A stretch of 64,000 bases of DNA from Rachycentron canadum (GCA_038496675.1 CM076655.1:23671247-23735246); one strand, 5' to 3'. Counted from the first letter of the stretch, positions 22,923 to 34,761 are shown. Program-made: numbers and translations. The notes: generated from the sequence alone by a model not told the origin.

Positions 22923-23108
22923 CTCAAAGAGCTCATCTGCTGAACTGTAGTGGATGGAGGCTGGTGACGCGTCCGCAGGCTGATCGTTGCACCACTGCAG
23001 CTCGCTGAGACAGTTGACGCTGTCGAAGTCACTGGTGTCCAGCTGGGAGAGGTCGATGTCCGGGAAGTCAGTGTCCAAACGGTCCGAACACACCTCCTCC
23101 TCCCCATA
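22923..23108 (-). CDS. ppargc1b: ppargc1b exon 2, N-terminal activation domain
   Basis: The 186-base exon (62 codons, phase 0 at both ends) encodes YGEEEVCSDRLDTDFPDID, then LSQLDTSDFDSVNCLSELQW, and ends with SSADELFE. DFPDIDLSQLDTSDFDS and ELQWC match DFPELDLSQLDASDFDS and ELQWC of human PGC-1beta almost residue for residue. The acceptor has a clear tract ending ccatcttcag and the donor is gtgagg. An internal Met codon precedes CSDR, but the acceptor and the phase argue that translation starts in an upstream exon. Confidence 0.96.
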
Positions 23109-24569
23109 CTGAAGATGGAAAAAGAGCAGGAGAGAGAGGGAAAGGTCATGTTATTCAAACATCAAGATTAAAGCAAAATTCCCAGGCGGTTTGTTCTTTT
23201 GAGATGCAACAGAAGTACCAAAGTCACTATGTTAGAGCGTGATCCCAGAAAACCGGAGGTGCTGATCACAGCTGGAGAGATCCTCAGTGAGAAATGAACA
23301 TGTTTGCATGCGTCACTCGTGTCTGCCACTTTGCTCTTTTATGCGATCACAAAGGAAATTCTGTTTTTTTTTTTTTGTGTAACCACTGACACACAAGCTA
23401 CCAAACATGGGAAATAATTCTGCTCCCTCTATAAAACTGCCAAGATTTTGGTTTTCTCTTAAGTTCATAGCTCAGTGCAGCTCTACCATAGTTAGAATTA
23501 GGGTTTTAGTTCCCATTGGGCCACCCTTTCTAAAATATGTATGCAGTTGAAGTACTGTGAGGCACTTTCGATAAAAGCTTCCATCATCTGGCATATATTG
23601 TATATTATTACACTGTTAACTGTCTGAGTCACAAGGAGCTCTCATCAACAGCCCCTCATCTCTCAACAGCCTCTCATTATGGATAATGAGACTTCCATGT
23701 TAAAAGGAGGTTCGACACTGAAACCAAAAGAGGAATCTGCCCCGGCACAATGCAGGATTAGACCGAAAATGTGTCACACACACCGGCAGTTCTGGTTGAA
23801 ACGCCCTCATTCCTTTATCCTGCGCATCTCTCTGTGGCTCACAACAAAGTGCAATTGTGACCCAAGAGGTCTTCAGGTGATTAGTTCCCCTTCGTTGGTT
23901 GAGTGTGTGTTAATCAGAGAAATGAGCTGTTGGGTTTAATCTGTGGACTCTTTGGTCACAGTGGAACATGGTTGATCAAGCTTTGTTTTCTGTCTTCCAC
24001 AAAGTCAGACATGTTGTCAACTACGGCTCTTAGGAGGTAAATTATTTGCTCTGTGGAAATCCTCTAGAGCAGCCTGCAAGAGACAAGATAACCTCAGGGC
24101 ACTCTGAAAATGTTATGAGACCGTACTCCAGTTACAGTAATGCATTGCTTTTTAACTGTGACATAAGCTTTCATTCATTCACAGCTTAGTATTTAAAATT
24201 ACTCGATGTACCCCTATAAACCTCATTTAGGACTTTAAAATTCCCTTGCAAACCTTTAGAAATCCCTCTTCATTCATTTAAATTGAGCTCCCTCACGCAA
24301 CCCTATGGCAACCCAAAGAATAAATCAAGAATAGAATATCTAATACCTCCTTAAGTATCCCTAAATTATCCCAATACCCCATGGAAACTTGTTGTACATC
24401 CTCACAAACTCTTCAAACACCTTAAAAATGTCAAGAACCCGCTCAGAAACCCCAAACTGTGATCTGCTGAGACTGTTCCAGTCAGAAGTAGCTGCCACGT
24501 GGTCTGTAGTCATAACACATGGCTGAGATTCAGACAGAAACACTGAGCCACGTCACCCAGAGAACAAGG

Positions 24570-24592
24570 AAAAAAAAAAAAAAAAAAAAAAA
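24570..24592. repeat. A-run of 23
   Basis: Homopolymer with no retroposon body recognised beside it. Confidence 0.9.
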
Positions 24593-24849
24593 GTGGAAGA
24601 GCGGGAAGTGTGGATACGTGACTCAGTGTGGTCTCTTTGGAGATATGAACGATGGAGAAAGGAGAGGAGGGAAATATTTAGGGACAGAAACTAGTCCAAC
24701 TGGAATTTAACAAGGAATCCAAACCCTGTATACATCACTGGCTGAGTATGTTTGCACATGTAGGCTGTTTCTTGAGAAGACCGGGATCAATGACCTATTG
24801 TGTCTACAATGAGGAAGCATGCCCTGTTACTGGTCTCTCATTCACTTAT

Positions 24850-24890
24850 ACACCCACACCCACACACCCACACACACACACACACACACA
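24850..24890. repeat. (CA)n microsatellite
   Basis: CA array with CCCACA-type interruptions at its start. Confidence 0.9.
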
Positions 24891-25632
24891 TTTCTTTCTC
24901 ATTCATCTCACACAGCCAACCAGTGAAACCAACCGACTCTCAAACTGAATCAAACAGACAGTTTTCTCTCCCTATCAGATTTCCTCAGCAGTAACGTCCA
25001 ACTGACTCCAAACACTCAACTGCACATTGTTTCTTTGGCATTTCCGAAATCTGAGAGCATACACTGTGTCCCACTACATGAAATTATTACTTTATTATAG
25101 TACTGATGAAAATATGACAAGCACATACAACTTATGGTAACAACTGGCATTCAAGAGTTTTTGTTAACATGCAACAGTTTCTTTGAAACTAAGGTCCAAC
25201 TATTTAGCGATCGCAAAACTTACAGATAGCACCTTTAATTTTGAATTGAAAACATATAAAGATAATTCAATGTAATATAAATAAACATAATATAATTTTG
25301 TTTAATTTGGCCAGCAGCAGCTGACAGCTAGCTAAGATAATCAAAGCTTAGGTTACAGATTTATCATTTCCAGAGAAGTAAAACAGTTTCCACATGATAA
25401 TTGATTGTCTCTGCTTCCACACGCCAGTGAATGACCATCAGTCTCTCACTTCTCTCATCCCTCCCTGTAGCTCTTGTCTCGTGCTTCCCTGTGTTTTAAT
25501 TTTCATTCATCCTTCATGTTTAATTACCACTTAGTCATGTTATTTGATTTTAGAAAATATTTGTCTTGTTTCATATCCTTACATCATGTTTCAAACCGTT
25601 TTATTATTACAACTGTTCCCATGCTGCCTCAC

Positions 25633-25634
<2 letters not shown>

Positions 25635-25663
<29 letters not shown>
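25635..25663. repeat. (TG)n microsatellite
   Basis: Pure TG array just before the purine tract that starts near 25790. Confidence 0.95.
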
Positions 25664-25665
<2 letters not shown>

Positions 25666-25789
25666 ATTTGGTCTGAGCGGCGAGTGTTTATTTGGGTCAA
25701 GGGATGGATAACACAAGCTGATATCATTTATGCTTTCATAAATTACAGAGCAGAATTACACAGCACACCAGAGCAGACATGATCAAAGA

Positions 25790-26110
25790 GCCAATCAGCA
25801 GAGCGGAGAGAGGAAGAGAGGATGGAGGGATGGACAGAGACAGAGAGGTGTGAAGAGGAGAGAGGAAAAGGATGAAAGGAAAAAGGACGGAGAAAAGAGT
25901 AAGGGACCAAGGTAAAAAAGGGAAAGAGAGATGAAAGGGAACAAAAAAAAGAGGGAGAAAAAAGGAAAAATGAGGGCCAGGAGTGAGAGAATAAAAGAGC
26001 GATAGAGGAGGAGTGATCGTCAGAGGGAGGGGGGAGAGCAGTCATGACTTGATAGAGAAGCAGAAGAAGATGGGAAGGAAAGAGGAGATGAGATGGGGAG
26101 AGGATGCCCT
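25790..26110. repeat. homopurine-rich tract
   Basis: About 320 bases almost entirely A/G on the plus strand (gaggaagagagg-type words), with few pyrimidines. Confidence 0.85.
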
Positions 26111-26215
26111 CTATAAGACCCTCCCATTGCTTCCTCTCCCCCCAGTTGCTGATGCAGATGTGTGTTTTCACCTAGCTGTGTCTGTATGTGTGTGTATGTG
26201 TGTTAGTTAGCATGC

Positions 26216-27010
26216 AGCTCACATCCCCCTCACGTGCGCCTGACTCATGCCCCTCCACCACTCGTCCACTCTGCTCATCATTCCTTTCTTTCTCCTCCTC
26301 CTTCTCATTCTCTTCTCCCTTCTCTCCTTCACCTCTCACCTCTTTCCTTCACCTTTCCTTCATTAAGCATCATTTCCTCTACCCCCACTCTTCATCTGTC
26401 TGCTCTTTTCAGTCTTCTCGCTTTCATACTTCATCTCTGTTTTGTAATAATTTCACGTCACTCTCTTTTCTTGTCTTTCCTCTCTTCTTATGGCCAATCT
26501 GCCCTGCATCCTCCTTCCCTTTTTTGATATTCCCTCCTCCTACCCTCTGCTCATTCTTCCTTCACCTCTTCACCTTCTCCTTTATTTTGCATCGCCTTCC
26601 TTTTTCTTCTGCACCCTTCCTCTCTGCTTCTCCATTTCCTAGTTTTTTCATATTTTCCTCCTTCCTCTTCCATGTATCCATCATCTTTTCTCATCTCTTT
26701 TTGCTTTCCCCTTTGCTTCCCTTCACATCATTCTTTTCTTCCATTCCCTTTAATCTTTGCCTCTTGATTCACCTTTTTCCTGTCATCTTTTCCTTTCTCC
26801 TCCATCTCTCTTCTCTATCTTTCTGATCTTCTCTTCTTTCACTCTGTCATCTCATCTCATGTTCTCTCTCTCCTCTTGTGTTCCCTCCTTCTTCCTTACA
26901 TCCTTCCCTCTCTCCTTCCTCATAAACTCTGAGGACAGTCTGATTGATTTCTTCGTTTCCACTCAGTCGTTCTCTCTCCTCGGTCATCCCTCCTTCTCCT
27001 TCTTTCTTCT
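26216..27010. repeat. long pyrimidine-rich tract
   Basis: About 800 bases dominated by C and T on the plus strand. Long open frames here (up to 212 codons of Ser/Phe/Leu) follow from the absence of purine-containing stop codons and are not genes. Confidence 0.85.
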
Positions 27011-27264
27011 CTCCATTGCAGCCATCAATCAATAGAAACATCCTTGGGCATGGCACGTGCATTTCATACGTGTCAACATGTCAAAGCTGGACACACACAG
27101 GAAGTGGGGAATGAGCAGTACATACAAGGGCTGCTGTGATGTCATTGCTATCACATTCACATACCATCTGCTGGTGCATCTGTCAGACACACATAGCAAT
27201 AGAGACTTGCCCGTGTCACATGTTAACACCCATCCCATGCATATAAAAACCACAGCAACACACG

Positions 27265-27265
<1 letters not shown>

Positions 27266-27308
<43 letters not shown>
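27266..27308. repeat. (CA)n microsatellite
   Basis: Pure dinucleotide array. Confidence 0.95.
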
Positions 27309-27310
<2 letters not shown>

Positions 27311-27894
27311 CATGTATCTGAGCATCCTCTCTGCAGCAGCAGCACAAGGCGATGGGCGACCGCCGAATGTGGCTGCGGCGTGTTCCCAACTCTGGCTCTG
27401 AATAATGATGAAGCCCCCGACAGCTACGCAACATGACTCACAGACGCTGGGAGGAAGAGGCAGCGTGAACGAGCAGCTCAGCAAGATGCGACGCCTTCTC
27501 TGCTCTCATTTCCTTTTTCCATCTCTTCTGTGGTGCACATGATCCCCGAACATCATGCTGCATCTATTGTGCGAGTGCAGCGACCGGTGACCTCAAACAT
27601 GCTCAGTGCTGGTTGTTGTAAGCTTCGGTTTTGAGATAGGCTCAATAAAGTAAAGGAGTCCTCCACCAAAGATGGCAAAGTCAGAGTCATTATAATGTTT
27701 TCGAATGGAGGTCATGTTTGTCCACACTGCGCCACTCAGCTTCTTTTGTCATATTTTAACATATTTAGCAAGTGAACGAACAAGCTACTAAACTTTAGAG
27801 CCTACAGGCTCAGAGTTTCAGCGGGACAGTCCTTTAGACAAATAGTGATCATAACTGGTCCATGTCCCTAAGGCTAGTCTGTGACGGACACCAA

Positions 27895-28075
27895 CGCGAT
27901 GTACATCCCCGCAGGAGCCTCTGCTCCTTCATGCGGAAAAGGAGCCAGTTGAGGTGGTTAGGATGCTTCCTCGGGTGCCTCCTTCCTCCACCTGATCTAA
28001 CCGGGCTCGTCCACCTGGTAGGAAACCCCACAGGACATCTGGACTACCTTGCTTGAAAATGGATGGATGGATTTA
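27895..28075 (+). mobile_element. 3' fragment of a Rex1/RTE-like LINE
   Basis: A plus-strand frame reads KRSQLRWLG, matching the widespread fish non-LTR retrotransposon end RSQMRWLGH that follows the reverse transcriptase. The sequence then reaches a (GGAT)n tail at about 28060-28072, the usual 3' terminus of such elements. Frameshifts and an internal deletion make it dead. The family name is a best guess. Confidence 0.7.
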
Positions 28076-29490
28076 CCCATCATTTCTAAGATCTTTCAAA
28101 GAAACGTTCATACACCTTTATAAGTAAACAACCAACACTGTCTTTGTCTCCAGTTTCTTCAGAAAGCTCTGTAATTCATATTGCCAAAACTCATTAAGAT
28201 AGCTCGTATATACACAGATTAAATGGTGTCGTTTCTGCTCAGCCACCTCTGTGTTTAAGGTCTCGTCAAGATACTTAGACAATTAAAACTACTTGGTAAA
28301 GGTTAGGAAAAGGTTACCTCCATGGTTAAAAGACGCTACCACTGACTGCTGTTTGAAGATGGGACATGAATCACTGTCAACTGTTGAATTCCTGCTTCCA
28401 CGGGTGCCAAGGAAATACACACTTGGCTTAACATCTTTTCACTTTCATGTCTTATGTCTAAATCAAGTGTTTGGTCCATCAACTGTCAAAGATCTCTGAA
28501 GGTTTGTAACTTCAGTTTTTCTTCATTGGGTCGAGTCTAAATTCAACAGCTCGGCTTCACGTTAAATCAACTCTGGTTCAACGACGTCATGAGTGAATGA
28601 GTCTGAAATTTGCCCTTCACACAACTTCAAAAAGGTGAACGTTGGGTAAACATAAATATAGGTTGCTCTGAGCCTTTGAACAAACTTCAAATGGCGTCAC
28701 ATTTCTGGTGAGTAAAGTTTCTTTGCACAGTAGAAAAGCTGTCAAAGTTTTTTTTTTTTGCAGTTCATCGCCTCTTTCAGATGAGCAGAGTCCTCCTGCA
28801 CCGGGTCAAACACAGTTCATTAGCCCAGTAAGGCAGCGAAACAGCCTATTTGAATCCATATAAAGTCTCAATGCATGGAGTTCAAAAGAAGCTCAATCAG
28901 ACTCCCTGAACATCCCTACTGAGGTGGCCTTTAGCAACAAAAAGAAAAAAAAAAAACAGTTTGAAATCCACAAGTCTGAGGAGTGAATATAAATCAGGCT
29001 GTGTGATAAAAACCCTCAGCCATCTTTTCCTGGGAAAAAAAAGTGCTATATTTACTTAAAGTGAAATAAAGAGGAGAAAAGTGTTTATTCTTCTATGTTT
29101 TAATGCAGTGGAATATAAGTGGCATAACACAATAGCGTCTCAGGAATGAACACATCACTCACTGTGTCTGTCTAAATCGATTATGGCTTAAATGGAGCAT
29201 TAGACTGGGTAGATTAAGCAAATGGGCATGAAATTAATGTAGAATACAGACACCTTTGAAGTTAGTGAAAGGGCATACTTCAGGGAAAATTACACTAAGT
29301 CCATTTGGAGTTTAAGGAGTTTTATAAACAGAGGAAATATGACAATGGATTATAAGCAAACAGAAATACAAGAGCTGAGGGAGGAGGGAGCAGTGAGTGA
29401 ACTGAGGAAAACACTGTATCACAGAGCTCCATTACATACGAATTCACAGTATCTATATGTGCGACATTTGCTAGTGTGAATCCAAAACAT

Positions 29491-29503
29491 TGACCTTTGA
29501 CCT
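29491..29503 (-). promoter_or_regulatory. exact DR1 (PPAR/RXR/HNF4-type) site
   Basis: On the minus strand this reads AGGTCA-A-AGGTCA, the textbook DR1 bound by PPAR:RXR and HNF4, preceded by an A/T-rich 5' flank (TTTTCAAA) of the sort PPAR prefers. It lies in presumed intron 1, about 230 bases from an exact MEF2 site. The match is exact. Function is inferred only. Confidence 0.5.
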
Positions 29504-29723
29504 TTTGAAAATTATAAAAGCTAGCAGCTAGTGTCTGCTTGTAAAGGGCATCACAGTGTGATTATGGCAGTATTGGAGGAGGAGTGTCGTGGAAAAGAAA
29601 GAAAACGAAAGGCCGCGGTGACTTCCATTTGTGGTTAATCTCTGCCTTAGTAACAACAGAGAAAACCTACTGGCCCGTTCAGTCATAAAAAGCCTGCCGG
29701 GACAATCGCGCATTAAACCTGCA

Positions 29724-29749
29724 CTATTTATAGCTGGGCCTGGCACGTG
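29724..29749. promoter_or_regulatory. MEF2 consensus next to CACGTG E-box
   Basis: CTATTTATAG (29724-29733) is an exact MEF2 core (CTA-W4-TAG), and CACGTG follows at 29744-29749. They sit in a block of about 250 bases (29580-29830) with little low-complexity sequence. MEF2 is a known activator of PGC-1 genes in muscle. The link here is inference. Confidence 0.4.
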
Positions 29750-30638
29750 GGAGAGCTATCTGGGCTAAAACCAGCGAGTGGATATGGAAAGGCCAGCGAG
29801 ACTCTGCGGTGCTGCTCCAGCATTTGGATGTGCTGAACGTGCATCATTCACTATCTTTAAACGCACCATACATTCTCCTCAAAGGGTTATCTGTTGTGTG
29901 ACTTCTCACCACGGTGCTGAGGCGAAGCTGCATGTCCTCCCCATTAGTCTTCTATGAATAGTAGATTGGTATTACAGCTACACAAGGTTTTCTGAGGGTG
30001 AAATTATCTCATTGGTCGAGTTAAGCCTTTGAAGGTGGAGCTAAAAATATGATGCTAACTTTGGTAAAACCCCATTTGCATACTGGTTACACGCAAGCTT
30101 GTTACGTTATCTCTTAACCTATCAAAAGCAATTACGCTGTCCCCCATCTCAGGTAGAGAAATACATTTCATAAATGGTTTTAATACTTATTTTCTTCTCT
30201 TTCTGGAACCTTCTAATGAGAAGTTGTAGATTGCCTCCATTTTCTTTTTGCATTGAATTGTGGGGGAAAAGTCAAAAGCAACATATTCATCTGAGTAAAC
30301 TTAATATCTCTTGTTGAAAACACTACCTGATAAAAACCTGCACTGAAATGGTTTGAAATATGGGATCAGGACTAAGTTTTAGTCTCTGATGGAGATGCTG
30401 GTTCATATTCTCTTCATGTAGGTTCGTGTAAAATAAATTCTTTACCTCCATCCTGGATGGTTCTGATCATTACGTGATATTGTATTGATCCATGTGGAGA
30501 AATCAAAGCCCCCGACTGCTGCTGTTTTCCTGGCAGCTCTACAACAGACCTTTTGTAATGTTATGTAAGGTCAGTCACAAGCCCAGTCATGCGCCGGTGA
30601 GCCCTTGCCAGTGTTCTGGACTGTCCAAACTTCCTTTT

Positions 30639-30639
<1 letters not shown>

Positions 30640-30699
<60 letters not shown>
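30640..30699. repeat. (CA)n microsatellite, 60 bases
   Basis: Longest uninterrupted CA array in the window (30 units). Confidence 0.95.
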
Positions 30700-30700
<1 letters not shown>

Positions 30701-32309
30701 AGAAACAGCACCACCACCATACAAGGTCAACCTCTCTCAACTCTCGGCTGTAGATACAGGAGGGCAGCTTGAAAAAGAGAATATATGGGATGATTGCTCA
30801 GGTCGGCTATATGAATAGTTTGCTTTGAGCCTCACAGGCTTCGGTACAACCAGTTCTGAGCAGCATCCAGAGGTTTTAGATGACCATAGACCTGGCTGCA
30901 GTGCAGACGGATGCTGAAGAAGTCACACTCACTTACTGCTGGATTGCTGAACTTTCGTTCTGCACTTTAACTCAATTCCTAAGAAGAAAAAAATCAAATT
31001 TAGTTCTTTATTTCAATCCATAAGAAGTGACAAGCAACAGTCTAGGAGAGAGTTAAACCTCAGTATTGACCTTTATGGACATGATGGACATTCATGCCTG
31101 ACTACAGCTACAGGAAATACATATGATCCACATTTTGTTTAGTAATCAAGGAATTTTGAAATCATTTCTTATTATCAAGGTGAGTTTGAGGAGCTTTCTG
31201 GACGTTTTGCTCCAAACGTGATTAAATGGAGGAGTAATGTGGGATCTACAGGAAGTGACACCTTCTCCAATTTTCTACCACTTTTTTAAACTTCAAATCT
31301 CCAAAATGACGCCTTTTAACATGTCTCTGAGAGACACTGCAATACAGGAAACAGAGAGGAGGGGGTGCATGTGAAGGTTAAATGACAGACCAGAGCCAAT
31401 ATATATGAAAAATGGTGATGAGAGGAGCCAGATAGAAGGTTGTAATCGCTTCCCAGCTTCGCACATTGAAATGACATGAGAGATATAAGGGCAAGTTGCC
31501 AGACTTGGGACTCCGTTAAGTGTCCCACTCCCTTAACTCTCACTTTCTTGTAGGTCACTTTGACAGGAAGTGGTTTATAAATGACACTCCAGACACTCGA
31601 CTCACAACGCCGGCGCAAATGAGGGAAACCTGCAGGTGAACATCGACCGCTGAGCAATGAAAACTGACACTCAATTAACAGATTTTATTTCCACTCTTCA
31701 TTTCCATCTTTGGCGATTACACTAATTGTTGAGCTGTCTCTGTGCTGCATTTCCCAATGATCACTTGTCAGTTTAGATTTCTGATTGCGCTTCTGTTTGT
31801 GCAGCCATGGCTTCTTATTCCTTATGTTATTTCAACAACAAACTATAAAACTGTAAAAGCACCATTTCCTGTGCACAGGCAGATTTTCTCTGGAGAGAGC
31901 TGAGAGAAGACAAGGAAATGGAAAAGCTCTCTCAGATGTTTATGTGTTGAATCACAGGTATCTTGTTCAGTCATATACTATCAAAGCCAATGAAGGAAGA
32001 AAACATCCAATATTTGGTTGGAGATGTGATTCTTTTCAAACGGCTGTAATCAACAACCAATTAAATCTTGCACATGTATGTCCCAGAATGTGTTTACTTA
32101 TGTTCAATAAATGATCTTATAACCCTGTGGAATTATGTCATGACCTCTTAAAGAGCTCATTTATTCAATTCTAACCAATATTTCTCCATGACACGGGACT
32201 CAGAGTCCCCTGTGAATTACAGAGTAATTTACTGACAGGTAATGAAAACGGAAAGCTACACAATTTAAACTTCCCAACTCATTTTTCTCCTCCGCAGCCA
32301 ACACAGAGG

Positions 32310-32500
32310 GGATGTGCTTAATTACTTCGAACAAAAAGGACCCCTTCCATATTTAATAAGGGCCAGAAAACGCCAATTATGTTCCGTTTGATTATTGAGG
32401 TGCAAAGTGAGACAATGTGGACACGGAGAGGAGCTAAATTAGGATGCAAATCAATAGGAATCGTTATCTCATGGTGTTTAATCTTTATTTGTCCGGAGAA
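32310..32500. other. candidate conserved non-coding block
   Basis: Complex AT-leaning sequence with cttaattacttcgaac, 'ccatatttaataagg' and 'ccaattatgttccg', homeodomain and MADS-like cores, and no low-complexity. Called by appearance only. Confidence 0.3.
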
Positions 32501-32727
32501 GCTCGACTGAGCTGTTTTTTTTTTTTTCCCAGCAGCAACCTGCTTTACATTCACAAAGTTAACATGGATTCACAGCGGGAGCAGCTCAGCGCTAACGCCA
32601 TCTTCAGCTGTGGCTCGTTTCCTTCCTCCAGAAAGACAGATTTTTCCGCCAAACCGGATTCAAACCCGCAGCTCCCCACCAACCCTCAGGAGCTCACCTT
32701 TTCCAATCTCTCTGTATGCAGACCAGT

Positions 32728-33000
32728 GCTGCAGCTAACGATTGTGTCATTATTTTTTTGTTGATTAATTGTTTGGTGCGTAAAATGTCACAAGATGCCA
32801 GAGCCCGAGGCGAAGTCTTCAAATAGCTTGTTTTTGTCCTAACAACAGACTGAGATATTCAACTCAAAGAAAAGAAGCAATACTTCACATTTGAGGAGCT
32901 GATGCCGGTGAACTTCTGACTTCTTTCCTGATAAATGAGCCGAACAGTTGATGATCAAAACTGTTCACTGATTCTTTTAACCAACAGCCATAATGCAAAT
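32728..33000 (+). repeat. dispersed teleost repeat relic
   Basis: It begins tgctgcagctaacgattgtg, then 'ttgttgattaattgtttgg', 'ataaatgagccgaacagttg' and related words. This order matches a widespread fish repeat that starts 'gctgcaactaacgatta'. No coding capacity. The family name is not known to me. Confidence 0.6.
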
Positions 33001-33972
33001 TAGTTTTAACTTCTTTTATATTTTAACCCCACATTAAGCTTTTTCCTAATCAAGTTGTTTTTAAAAAATGTCCCCAAGTCTCCACATATTCAGATTCAAC
33101 TTATTTTCTAGATAAAAACACTGTAAACCAGAATAACCAAAGAAAACTTCAACACAGAAAGTTCCACACATGTGTTTGTGTTGTTCTAGAGCTGATTTGA
33201 AGTTTCTCTCTTTATCTGATCTGAGTTCTGCTCATTCTTTGGAGCAGTAATGATGAAAAATCAGCTCCAAAGCCTCTAATGCTCTAAATATCTTATTGTC
33301 CATGTCTTAACTTCTCCTCACTCTGGGATCAAAAAAATGCAGGATTGATCCCATTGACTATGGCTACAAGCAGCTGACAGCTAGGCCTCTGAAGGAGACA
33401 CTCTGATTGGCTGTGACATCACCCAGTGGAGCCAATAGGAGTGTCCCATGTAGAGACCGTGTGTCAAGGTGTGTCAAGGTGTGACGTATGAAAAAGCAGA
33501 TGCTGCACTGGTGGAAAACTATGTAGAGCAACGAACAGAGCTCCGCTCACTAATCACCTGGAGCGTGGTCATGTTTAGATATGGGTGAAATATTCAGGAT
33601 ATTCAGGTCAGGGATATTTGTCACTTTTTAATCCCTCAGGTACACACACATACAGAGACAACACAGCCACATGTCTGTGAAAGAGAAGAGAAAATAAAGT
33701 CCTCCAAATTTTGATTCATCTAAATGAAACATATCTCTGACAAAGCAGACGGTCGGCCTGATCCACAGAGACCCAGAGGAAGAGAAGCAGACTTTGTCAC
33801 TGCGCTCCCTCTGGATTTCATCTGTTCTTGGTGGGAACGGAAGATGAACCACGAAAGGAAAGGAAAGAAATGGAAAGAAAGGAGACAGCAGCCAGAATGC
33901 AAATCTGCAGCCTGATTCTTTGATAAGTTCACTGGTTCATTCAAATACTGCACTTGCACACAAACGGCATCA

Positions 33973-33976
<4 letters not shown>

Positions 33977-34019
<43 letters not shown>
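33977..34019. repeat. (TG)n microsatellite
   Basis: First of three alternating-orientation arrays. Confidence 0.95.
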
Positions 34020-34020
<1 letters not shown>

Positions 34021-34142
34021 CTGTGTCTATATTTAGCTCTTCTCCTGGTCTTATGACCAGTTCTTCCACAGGCTGCTGGTGACTTGAGGAGCCTCTGCCA
34101 GACACAGATGACCCCTCAACCCCAGACACACAAAGACACACT

Positions 34143-34145
<3 letters not shown>

Positions 34146-34191
<46 letters not shown>
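34146..34191. repeat. (CA)n microsatellite
   Basis: Middle array, complementary to the TG arrays on both sides. Confidence 0.95.
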
Positions 34192-34192
<1 letters not shown>

Positions 34193-34278
34193 ACACAAAT
34201 CTTAAAGCTAGATGATGCAAGTGGATGGGGATTATTGTGGAATCAATCAGGTCTAAATCAGACGAGCTCTGCTGGCAA

Positions 34279-34280
<2 letters not shown>

Positions 34281-34329
<49 letters not shown>

Positions 34330-34346
34330 TGTGTTTGTGTGTGTGG
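34281..34346. repeat. (TG)n microsatellite
   Basis: Third array, with TTTG interruptions at the right end. Confidence 0.95.
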
Positions 34347-34761
34347 CCTTGACCTCACTAACGTTGCTACCACATGACAGATAAAGTGATTTACGTGAAC
34401 GTGAGCCTGTCTCACCCACGTTAATGTATGAATGAAAGGCTAAATTGGCAGCTAGTGTTTCTTATTACATGCCTCAGTAGTGACAGAGAGAGTGTACATG
34501 TGAATGAGAGAGAGAGAGAGAAATGTTCTAAACCTTTAAAGGGACATTCTGTCTCACTATTTAAGTCGATCTCCTTAATTTCGCTAACCTCGATGAACTT
34601 CCAGCAGGCGACCAGTCATTCAGTCAGTCAGTCAGTATGTCATGAGGTCAGTGTGAACGTGTGTGTCTGTGCACTGTGATCATTGTAAATGACAAGGAAG
34701 TGGTATGCTGCTGAAAACCAGTGTGTTGTAAAGTACTGGCTGTTCCCATCTCTACTGCTCC

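Larger units (their letters stand above)
965..23108 (-). other. ppargc1b: ppargc1b gene, coding exons 2-10 (both ends missing)
   Basis: This is the minus-strand gene for PGC-1beta, a nuclear transcriptional coactivator that docks on PPARs, ERRs and other factors to drive mitochondrial and lipid-metabolism genes. Nine exons were built by hand from conserved PGC-1 peptides and GT-AG splice sites. The junction phases (0,0,0,1,2,1,2,0 from exon 2 to exon 10) all agree and the joined frame has no stop. It is the beta paralogue because exon 2 carries DLSQLDTSDFDS and ELQWC, exon 5 carries CTELHRHL, YMHTYCLP, DVSKPYRL and VRRSRRL, and exon 6 resembles the beta-type CLMLAL stretch. PGC-1alpha lacks several of these, and PRC is much larger. 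The initiator exon and the last one or two exons (RNP1 half of the RRM and C-terminus) lie outside the window. Exon numbers assume a single upstream coding exon as in mammals. Confidence 0.95.

Noticed and set aside
23043..23093. Internal Met codon before CSDR in exon 2 as a translation start
   Set aside because: A good acceptor precedes the exon, which is phase 0 and homologous upstream of the Met, so an upstream start is more likely.
965..23108. Identity as PGC-1alpha or PRC
   Set aside because: The exon 2 and exon 5 signatures match beta specifically. PGC-1alpha lacks the YMHTYCLP block, and PRC is larger with different spacing.
26188..26826. 212-codon plus-strand open frame rich in Ser, Phe and Leu
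   Set aside because: It lies in a C/T-rich tract where stop codons are rare. No domain and no splice or start context.
33459..33484. Direct repeat gtgtcaaggt x2 plus gtgac as a receptor element
   Set aside because: The half-sites are not RGGTCA and the repeat is a simple duplication.
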